Below are positions 1 to 10,600 of a stretch of DNA of 62,000 nt, piece by piece. This DNA comes from Symbiodinium natans (lineage: Eukaryota > Sar > Dinophyceae > Suessiales > Symbiodiniaceae). The first letter of the stretch is position 1. Every line of letters starts with the position of its first letter. Position numbers and translations under genes: made by a program. The notes below the pieces were generated by a model. The model saw only the letters and a list, made by a program, of their open reading frames with translations. It was not told the DNA's origin and searched no databases. The stretch covers positions 304,291 through 366,290 of the forward strand of contig CAJNDS010001879.1 in assembly GCA_905221605.1 (NCBI GenBank). Reading direction: 5' to 3'.

Positions 1-64
1 GAGGGTTTGGGGTTTAGGGTTTAGCACATGCAAGCTCCACTCAAGACTTGGAGGTTGGATGTAT

Positions 65-173
65 CCCTAAGGGTCGATGTACCCATATAGCATATACTTG
101 GGCCCTAAAGCTAGTATATGGGAACCCCTTTAAGGCCCAAGTATATACTATATAGGCACATGGTCCCTTTGGG
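65..173. mobile_element. Family A palindromic 109-bp element, copy A1
   Basis: Almost perfectly palindromic. The ends carry CCCTAAGGGTC and, on the other strand, CCCAAAGGGACC, followed by a shared ATATACTTGGGCC block. The directly repeated TAT at 62-64 and 174-176 looks like a 3-bp target-site duplication. Its length matches copy A5 at 15051-15159. It carries no coding capacity. Confidence 0.8.
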
Positions 174-1217
174 TATGCAAGGTTTAAAACCCTGTGTAAG
201 TGGAATGTTGAGGGTTGAAGGTTTCAGCTTCAGATGTTCAGAGAGGACACTTTTTCTTTACCAGCTGTGAGCAACGACGCGGCCGACCTGTTGCGATTGG
301 GAGCGCGCTTGATTCAGGTAGCTTGAGCATTCTGTTCTCTATTTTCCACGTACAGATATCGAAGTATCGGCACTTTGAAAGATGAGTCGGAAGCATTCTG
401 CTGTGACGCTTTTGTGACACTCTCCTCCTTTCCTTGGGTGCTTTGTAGTACCTTATCCCTCTGATGTGTGTTTTTTGGGGGTTAAGTCGTCTTACAAACC
501 CAATTATAAACCTAAACCCCAAACCCGAAACCTCAAAAAAGGCCCATCCGAAACCCTTGCCATTCCTTAGCTTGGTTCGGCGCCAAGTCTTTAAAACTCA
601 CAGGAACGCCAGAGCCTTTGATCGGTGCCCACGGGTTTAGAGTTTAGGGTTTAGGGTTTAGGGTCTAGAGTTTAGGGTTTAGAGCCTTGGATCGTGGCCA
701 TTGCACCACAAGTATCAGGTCTAGTCAAAAGCAGTGGACTGTAGAGCTCCGCGATGCTGGTGCTTGCTGCCGTGGTGCTGGGAGCAGCCGCGTGGATTTG
801 GTGCCCATGGCCGCAAGGAAAATCCCAAACCCTAATCCGATTCGTTTTAACATGTTCGAATTTAGGAGCCCTTTGTTTGGGGTGCTTGTGATGAGGTTTG
901 GGACCTAGAAATTCTCGAGTTTAGGTTTAGGCTTGTAGACTTCAGGTTTTTGGCACCATAGATAGATTTTAGGGTGCTTTCGAATTCGTTCTCATCGCAG
1001 GTCGTGCTGCACCAGGTCTCCATCCCTAACAGCCTTGAAGCCCAATCCCTAAACCCGAAGCCCTAGCCCCAGCCCCTTTATCTACGACCCGAACCCTCCG
1101 GAAGCAACACACCTAAAGTTCACATGAATAGCCTCAGTTTTTTGTGAGTCCAAAGGTTCCAGCGGTCTGTAAAGTTGATACGAGCACCCCAAAACTGCCC
1201 AGACCCTAAACCCTGGA
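174..1217. other. Non-coding stretch with one weak exon candidate
   Basis: Mostly degenerate telomere-like sequence. At 754-816 a short plus-strand frame starting with ATG encodes a hydrophobic run (MLVLAAVVLGAAAWIW) and closes on a possible G|GA boundary. It could be a signal-anchor first exon of the LRR gene, but no phase link to the next exon was found. Nothing else is supported. Confidence 0.3.
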
Positions 1218-1316
1218 CCCTTTTGACTTAGTAGGTAGGGTTAGTACATTGGTTTCTGGTGGTTCTACAGAGCTTTCTAAGGGGATACTAAGTACAGTAT
1301 GACTAGGTCAAAAGGG
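1218..1316. mobile_element. Family H inverted-repeat element, copy 1
   Basis: The ends CCCTTTTGACTTAGTA and TGACTAGGTCAAAAGGG are inverted repeats around a non-coding core. A second copy lies at 25023-25099. It resembles a small non-autonomous DNA transposon (MITE). Confidence 0.5.
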
Positions 1317-1397
1317 CTTCCGAGTACATCAAAGCCTCAACCGCACCCATCGCCATAACCCTAACCTTTATAAACCCTAAAGCCTAAACCCCTCCAG

Positions 1398-1453
1398 GCT
1401 ACGGGGAGATGCGCTGGCGCCCCTGATCAGCGAGATGGCTCGGCTTGGCCCGG
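1398..1453 (+). CDS. LRR gene exon, helix segment
   Basis: Acceptor CCTCCAG at 1391-1397 and donor GT at 1454. The frame reads LRGDALAPLISEMARLGP, typical of the helical half of an RNI repeat. It ends with one spare base that joins the next exon in frame. Confidence 0.55.
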
Positions 1454-4400
1454 GTCTTATAGGCTGAGGGGCTTAGGGTGTCAGGTCTAGGGGTTTAGGG
1501 TTTAGGGTTTAGGGTTTAGGGTTTAGGGTTTAGGGTGTAGGGTTTAGAGTTGACGGTCGGGATGTTCGGGTCGTTGGTGTTGAGGGGGTCTGGGGTTTAG
1601 GGCTTACGGTTTGGGGTTTGGATTTCTCAGTGGTTATGAAGAGATCTTGGATGTAGGATTTAGGGAACCCCTTCAAGGCCCAAGTATCTACTATACAGGT
1701 ACATGGACCCTTTGGGTGCTGGATTGTGGGGGCCACGGAGGCCTGAACGCCCTGTCTGATAGTCGTCATACCAAGACGGGCTAGCATTCAAGGGCTCTTT
1801 GAAGGGTTGATTCTGGGAATTCTAGGGCCTCATAGCCCATCCTGGTAAGAGAGATATGTGCGTATTGGTCATTCCTAAACCCCTAAACGCCCTGGACCCT
1901 AAACCCTAAACCCTAAACCCTAAACCCCAAACGCCCTGAACTTAGCACCCTGAGGCATCCTTCCCACGCGTCTCTGTGCCTCCTCCCTGCACGCTGCTGT
2001 TGCGCTGGCCCGCGCGACGAGGCCGCTGGCGCAAGTGTAGGGACCCAAAGGGTCCATGTACCCATATGTTTAGGGTTTCGGGCTTAGGGTTGAGGGCTTA
2101 GGGCTTAGGGCTTAGGGTTTAGGGTTTAGGGTTTAAGGTTAGGGTACAGTATATACTTGGGCCCTAAAGGGGTTCCCATATAGTAGCTTTAGGGCCCAAG
2201 TATATGCTATACGGGTACATGGACCGCATGGACCCTTTGGGGAGAGCTGAGGGTGTATGATCGTACTTGGAGGTTCCTCGTACTTCGCAACGAATTATAA
2301 TTGTACTCGTAACTGTACTTAGAACCATAATAGGGCACTTAAGGGGCTTATAAGTGGGTTATAAGTTATAAGTTATGAGTACAGTTTTCATGGGTTAATA
2401 AGTACCATGAACCTCCAAGTAGTTCTGGAAAAACTGCACGTGAAATCAGTCTGCAAGTTTTGAATGTGCATGTTTTTTCTATCTGCATTACATAGTTCAT
2501 TTCATTCATCTACAAACATAACATCAATTTTATCATACAACCCTAAACCCTAAACCCTAAACCCTAAACCCTAAAACCTAAACCCTAAACCCTAAACCCT
2601 AAACCCTAAACCCCGAACCCCTAACCCCCAACCCCTAACCCCTAAACCCTAACCCCCCCCCCCCCCCCCCCCCCCCAAATGCTCATGCGCTTGCTTGAGG
2701 CGGCTCCGTCTACGCGGCCGGGACCTGGCATCCCCAGAGGTCGATTCAGGGCTCCCCTTGGGAGTCCTATAGAGCCAATGAAAATAGGGTTTAGGGTTTA
2801 GGGTTTGGGGTTTAGGGTTTAGGGTTTAGGGTTTAGGGTTTAGGGTTTAGGGTTTAGGGTTTAGGGTTAGGGTTTAATAAATCTTGCAGGTTCTTAGTAG
2901 GGAATGAGGGAATGCGGTACCCTGTTTCATTCCTTAAACGGTCTGTATAGGTGCTATAAGGTACTTCAGTAAGCTCAAGGAACATAGGGTTTGGAGTTTG
3001 GGGCGGCTTAGGGTTGTGCCTGATGGTTCTAAGAGGAGGTTAGGGTTTAGGGTTTAGGGTTTAGGGTTTAGGGTTCAGGGTTTAGGGTTTAGGACGCACC
3101 CAAACTTTCAACCTCAAACCCTAAACCCTCAACCCTAGACGCCATAATCAAACCAAAGTTCTCCCTTGGAGGTGCCTGGGACACGTGGTACTCCTCTCTT
3201 TGAAACCGAATTTGCGTCTAAACCCGAAACCCGAAACCCTAAACCCTAAACCCTAGACCCCAGAACCTAGACCCTAAACCCCATGCACCGAAGTTCTCCC
3301 TTGGAGGTGCAGGCCGCGCTGCGCCCGCTCGAGCAGCTCGAAGCCTTCCTCGTCGAGGCATGGTGCATAGCAAAAGGGAGGGGGGGGGGGGGGGGGTCCT
3401 AAACCCTAAACCCTAAACCCTAAGCCCTAAACCCTAAACCCTAGACCCTAAACCCTAAACCCTAAACTCTAACCCTAAACCCCAACCCCCAAACCCTCAA
3501 CCCTCAACCCTAAACCCTACGCCACATCCTCAGCCGCGCTGGAGCGAGAAGAACGCCGACCTCAACGGCCTCCGCCCTCATCCCAAAAAGTTTGCACCCG
3601 AACCCTCGGACAACCCTACTTGGAGGTTCATGGTACTTATGAACCCATCATGACTGTACTTATAACCCACTTATTTATAAGCCCCTTAAGTGGATTAAGA
3701 GGGTTATAAGCACAGTTGTAAGTACAGTTATCATAGGTTACTACAGGGTGGGGCCCCCTAGTTATAAGTAGAGTTATAAGGGCCCTAAATTGGGTTATAA
3801 GGACCCTAAGTTAGGTTATAAGTCCCTTAACTACAGTTAGTATAGTAAGGGGGCCCCACCCTGTAAGCGCCCTGATCCTCCAAGTAAATCTGTCAACCCT
3901 GGAGTTCTTTACCATTAGTAGCCCAGTGGTACCCTGCTCCCTCGTTTTTTTGGGCTTCCAGGTTCCCTGGGTTTAGGGTTTAGGGTTTAGGGTTTGAGTC
4001 TGGAGGACTGCACGCTCGAAGTGAATGGCTTCCAGCAGCTTCGCAAGGCCCCGGGAGATTTCGAATCTAGGGTTTAAGGGGGGGGGGGGGGGGGGTTCGT
4101 CTTTATTTCTAGTGTTCAAGGGGTTTAGGGCTGAGGGTTTCAGGGATTTTTCTTGATACTGCTGAGGTTTAGGGTTTAGTCCATATACCCTAAGCCCTTC
4201 GCCGAAAATTTCTAGGTGATTGGGCTCAAGGTTTAGTAAAAATGCACTAATAAGCCCTGATGTGTAAGAATTAGGCCACCACCTTGGTTTCGGGGGAGGA
4301 GGGGCGTTCTGAGGGCTTGTCATTCAGTTCTCTTCATGATGGTTCCCTCCCTTCTTTTTGGGGCACCCTAGATGTTCTTAGCGGCCGTACTGTACCGCCC

Positions 4401-4614
4401 GAAATTGGCACCAGAATTTTTGCAATCCGGCCACATGAGGGTGACCCTCTTTTCTTATGCAAAATCAAACAAGTGTCCCAATTGTCTTCCTGGGTTTAAG
4501 GTCGGATGTGTTTCTGGCATATGGGGGGGGTCAACACAGACATATACATACTATTGCTCTACCAATGCACATCTGATATATATATATATACATATATATA
4601 TATAGATGTAGATA

Positions 4615-4653
<39 letters not shown>

Positions 4654-7600
4654 CCATGGACGGGAGAGACAAAAAGCACCGATGTACACGTAGATACAGA
4701 CAGATAAGGACATAGACGTAGGACATAGGTATAGATGCGGGTATAGATGCAGATGTAGCTGTGCAGGCGACGGACCTGAATCTGCCATTGCCCCATGCCT
4801 CAGGCACTCGAGAGTTGTTCAGAGGTGCACCTTGGTCTCAGAGGTTTAGGGTTTTAGGGGGTTTAGGGGTTTGGGGTGTGTTAGGGTTTAGGGTTTGGGG
4901 GCTTTAGGGTTTGAGATAACTCCCACTCACGTGCTTTGCCCAAGCCTGCAAACCCGCTGAGTTTAGCGTTTTACTTTGAGAGTCTAGGGTATAGCCTGCG
5001 CACTTTACAACAACCCCCTCTCCCCCCGGGGAAACTGTGGAAATGAATGCAGGCATCGGTGCTCTCGGGAGGTTTCAGGGCTCTCTAGGACTGCCCTAAA
5101 CTCAAGCCGACACCGTATAGACCCTACTGACCCAGCATATTATGTTCTCCTAACACCTGAAATCCTAAGCCTAATATGAATGATGGAAATGACATGACAT
5201 GAAAAAAGTATGTACATATATATGTACACACATAGTTTCTGACTGTTATGTTTACACACACTCACACGCGTTCTTGCATTTATACAGATACATTTACACA
5301 TACATATACACATACACATACATACGCACATACATATGCACAGGAGCATCTGTTCTTATTCACTCGTGACTACAACCTTACAAGAACCCCCCAGTGAGAC
5401 CCAAAAACCCAAACCCAGGGCCTTCCTGCGCTGCCCCCTCGGCGCCCTCCCGAGCGGCCTCGTGGAGCTGGCGCCCCGCGCGCTGCGGCCGCGCGGCCGC
5501 TCGTGGAACCCCGAACCCCAGACAGTGTGGCATAAGGGTTCGGGTTCACGTGTAGTGCCCCCCCCCCTATATATATACACACATATATATATATTATATT
5601 ATATTATATTATATTATATTATATTATATTATATATATATACATGTATATGTGTATATATATATAGGGTTCTAAGGGCCCTAGATTGGGTTGCAAGTCTT
5701 ACTACTCAAGGTGATATTTCCTTGAACCAAGGTTTGCATAGTAGGGGGGCCTCTACTTGTGGGTTTTGCACAAGAACCTTGCCTTGCGTGGTGTTGGCGG
5801 AAGCTCGCTTTCAAGCCGTCGTGGATTACAACCGGGGGCACTCTCATCCCTACTTAGGATTGTTAGTATAAGGGGGAACATCCCAACCCTAAACCCTAAG
5901 CCCTAAGCCCTAAAGCCCTAACCCTAAACCCTAAACTCAGAAGCCTCCACATGCGAACATGCCGCTGAAGGCTCCGTGCCTGCGGCCTCGAGGCCGAGGC
6001 GCTGTCCGAGCTGGGCACCGCCGTGAGGAGCGGCTTTGGGTTTTTTGGGGATGGTTTTGGTGTAGGTTACTAGGGTTCAGGGTTTACGGTTTAGAGTTTA
6101 GGGCTTAGGGTTTAGTTTAAGGTTTAGGGCTTAGGGTTTCGGGTTTGGGGTTTAGGGTTTGGGGTTTAGAAGGCTAGGGAACCAGTCGTAAACCCGACTA
6201 GAATGTCGAACACTCCACAGCAGCAGCTGCTTTTGGGATTTCGGCAGAACACTGCCGGAGCTTTCGGCCACAGAGCTGCTGGCGGCGCTGCCCAACGCAG
6301 GCGCCGCAAGTGAAGGCCACTCAGCAGGAAAAGTTGGCGGTTTAGGATTTAGCTCTTCGGGTTTAGGGTGCCAGGGTGAACCCCTAAACCCGAAACCCGG
6401 GACCTAGAGTTTCATTGCATGTGCACGGGTTCACGGTCTAGGATCATAGCGTATGTAGGATTTAGGGGCCTATAGGGCACATGAACTACAAAATCCTCGA
6501 CCGGAGTTTTTGGAGAGTGGCACTCAAACCAAAACCCCGCGAACCTCAATCCCATGCCGGCCGAAGCCCAGTTGAGGTGCATCCCCATAAAGTATTTACT
6601 CAGGGTTTAGGGTTTAGGGTTTAGGGTTTAGGGTTTAGGGTTTAGGCTTTAGCCTGAACCTCGGTGGTGGTGCATTTGCTTCGTGGCCCTTCAGGCTCGG
6701 CAGCTCCTCAGCGCACCCACCTGGCGATGAGCCTGGTGGCGTTGGACCTCTCTGCGAATCGCCTGACAGGTGGGATACCTGGGGGTGAATTCCTCAGCCC
6801 TAAGCCTTAAGCTCTAAGCCCTAAGCCTTAAGCTCTAAGCCCTAAGCCCTAGACCCTAGACCCAATCTGTAAGCCCCATACCCTATACTCTATAAAACCC
6901 TAAACCCATGTGGCCCCGAAACTTTCCCAAGTCTTCGCAGGGCATGGTTGTTTGTAGACTGGATTCACCATGCGGGCCGAGCATGGCCTGAAGTTGGTAG
7001 CCGAAAGGGTCCATGTACCTATATAGTATATATTTGGGCCTTAAAGGGGTTCCCATATAGTAGCTTTAGGGCCCAAGTATATGAAGGTGCCGTATTTGCA
7101 TTAGGGACCCCAAAAGGGACCATCATATGCTAGATGGGAACATGGACCCTTCGGGTAGGGCATGGATGCTCTGGCCATTCGCATCGAGCACCCCCGAGCG
7201 CTTGATGCATGCGGGGCGAAGTAATTGGGGTTTTGGGGTGTGAGGTTCACACACTTCTGTAGCCACCTCTGCCCCTAAAACCTAAAAACACCCTCTTCTC
7301 CCTATAAACCCTGTAAGCCCCCCCCGAAACCCTAAAGCCTAAACCCTAAACCCTAAACCCTAAACCCTAAACCCTAGACCTTAAACCCTAAACCCTAAAC
7401 CCTCCAAAATTCCTACAAAACCTCTATACACACCTTAAAAGCCCCCCAGGGTCTGGCCGGACCTTGGCCCTTCTCCTCCGGCATTGCAACCAGCTCCTGT
7501 GACCCAGAGTGGCCTCTTTTTCGTCTTTTTAGGGTTAGGGTTTAGGGTTTAGGGTTTGGGGTTTGGGGTTTATGGGTTTAGGGGTTTAGGGTTTAGGGTT

Positions 7601-10600
7601 CAAGTGTCGGATTTCAAGGTCCGGTTTAGGATTTCCCTCCAAAAAGCCATGAGCCCTGAACCTCCTAAACCAAACAGGAGTACCCTAAACCCTAAACCCT
7701 AACCCTAAGCCCTAAACCCTAAACCCTAAGCCCTAAACCCTACTAAAGGCGTACCCTTCTTGTATTCCTCGGTTGCGGGACCGAGGCTCGCGCTGCTCCA
7801 GCTGGACGACTGTGCCTTGCACGGCCTTTTGAGGTGATTAGGGTTTAGGATTTGGGTTAAGGGGTTTTAGGGTTTAGGATGTGGGGGTTTAGGGTTTAGG
7901 GTTTAGGGTTTATCACTGGGATTAGGATATGGGCTTTCGGAGTTTAGGATTTTTTGCCGGTTGTTTTCGGGTTTTGGGGGGGAGGGGGGCATTGGGTTCT
8001 GGGGTTTGAGGGGTTATTAGGCGTTTTATTGAAGTTTTTCATCATAGGGTACCTGTTGTTTTGAAAGAAGTGGAGCCGAGGGTTTGGGGGCTACGGCGGC
8101 GGGCTTCAAAGGAAGGGGCCAGGACATCATGTCGCTTAGGCCCTTCTAAGTAGGGTTCAGGGTTTAGGGTTTGAATTTCATAAGAAGCCTGAACCCCCCA
8201 TGTTCTCTGATGTCCCAAAACAATCCCTACAATGGAGACGAAGCCCGAAGCAACAAACTCCCAACACCAGACAAGCACCCTACTTGGAGGTTCATGGGCA
8301 CTTCTAAGTAGGGTTATAAGTACCCCAAACAAGGCTATAACCATAGTTGCCCTACTTATAACCTTAAACTCTAAATCCTGAACTCTACAGGCCACCGAAT
8401 CCTGAACTCTTCAGGTGCGCTGAGCCTCGAGGACCTGAGCCAGCTTGCCCGTGCTTTGGCGCGCTCGCGCGCTCCGGCTGTGGTTTAGTTTAGGGTCCAG
8501 GGTTTAGGGTTTAGGTTTTAGGGTTTAGGGTTTAGAGTTTAGGGTTTAGGGTGCCATTGTGTCATATCTTTCGTTATTTGTCAGGAGAGTTTGGATGAAA
8601 GCACATGGCTTCGAACCTACACGGAGATACGCGTGACATGAAACCCTGTACCCTAAACTCCAAACCCAGATGGGGTTACGACAACGAGTATAGAGCCAGC
8701 ACCTCGCCCTGACAATCAAGGCCCTAAACCCTAAACCCTAAACCCTAAACCCTAAACCCTAAGCCCTAAGCCCTAAGCCCTAAGCCCTAAACCCTAAACA
8801 CCTAAACACCGAACACCTAAACCCTAAACCCTAAGAGGAGGCAGTTTCGACAAGCCAGGTAGCTGATCAGCTTCCCCAAATGGATGAAGGGTTGAGGGTG
8901 TAGGGTATAGGGTTTAGAGTTTGGGCTTTAGGGTTTAGGGTTTGGGGTTTAGGATTTAGGGTCTAGGGTTGAGGGGCGTTCACAACCCCGTGTGTAGAAC
9001 ATAGACAGAATACCGCCATGGACCTAACCGTGAGGGGGGGGGGGGGGGTCTGCAAAGTCTTCAACCCTAATTAAGCCCCTGGAACATCCTTATCCCCATA
9101 CCCCAAACAAGGCATAATTACTAAAGGGAATCCCAGCTCTAATCATCCTTCAAGCATGTTCCAACTTTCTGGAGATTTGCTGTAATTAAACCCCAAACCC
9201 CAAACCCTAAACTCTAAACTGGAGTTTACTGTGAGCTTTCCCCCTAAACCCTAAACCCTGAACCCTAAACCCTAAACCCTAAACCCTAAACCCTAAACCC
9301 TAAACCCTAAACCCTAAACCCTAAACCCTCAGCAAGTCCTGCCATTCTTACCAGGCTTGGAGCGACTGGATTTGGCCGGCAATGCCCTGCGTCGCGAGGG
9401 CCTCCTGGCCGTGGCCAGGACGCTGACTGAAGGGTCAGGGTTTAGGGTTTGAGAGGTTTTGGTGTTTTAGGGTTTTTAGGGTTTGAGGTTTTTAGGACCT
9501 TTAGGGTTTGAGGTTTTTTGGATTTTAGGGTTTTGCGTTTGAGGGTTTTGGCGTTGTAGGGTTTCAGGGTTAGGGTTTAGGGTTTAGGGTTTAGGGTTTA
9601 GGGTTTAGGGTTTAGGGTTTAGGGTTTAGGGTTTAGGGTTTAGGGTTTAGGTGGGTGTTTTTTTTTTTTTTTTTTTCCGCGCGGTTGGTTGAGGGCGGGG
9701 GGCGGAGAGCAGACGGCCTTGTTTCAACACATCCCCCTAGTTGCGACTGCAACTCTTTCTATTGCAGCATCCTCGCACAGTTTCGGCGCCTACTGGCTCT
9801 TGGTAGTCCAGTGGTGTTTTTTCTAGTTCACGGTTCCCTTTTAAAGCAGCCAACCCATAAACGGGTGCCCTTATTAAAATATGGTTATTGGGCTACCAAG
9901 GGATTAGGGTTTGGGACCCCCCCCCGCACCCCACAAGAAAATGCGAAATAAGAAAAACCTTAACCCCCAAACCGCAGAACCTGTAACTTTACGGTTTAGG
10001 GATGTTGCGGGTTTAGGAAATCTACTGCTTGGGATGTTCCCCTTTATAGTAACAATCCTTAGTCGGGATTATATTGGGGGGGGGACTATAATCCCTGTTA
10101 AGGGGCTGTTAGTGTAAGGGAGAACATCCCAATATCAGCCCTAAACCCTAAACCCTAAACCCTAAACCCTAAACCCTAAACCCTAAACCTTTCAAGCCCT
10201 AACAAGCAAAATCTACTGCACTTCTCGTACAAGGCGGGGACAGCCGAAGCTGCCTTCGGCCCAGGAGCCTGCCAAGCTCCCACGTTCAAGACCTGGGCCT
10301 CGAGAGGAGGCTTGATTAATTTAGGGTTTAGGGTTTTGGGTTTTGGGTTTTTGGGTTTAGGGTTTAGGTTGGTTTATTTCGGTTTAGGGCTTCGGGTTTA
10401 GGGTTTAGGCCTTCTGGTTTAATGTTTCCCGGAGTTCTAAGGTTTAGTTCGGGAGTTTGGGTTAAAGACCATCAGACAGTCATGATGCCCGAGGAACGGT
10501 ATCGTGCTTGGCGATGCCCTGAGCGAGTTGAAGAGGGCGCATGACAAGAGGCCCTTTCCAGGCAGGGCCTGCAATAGTTGTTGTTAGGGGCTCAGGCTTA

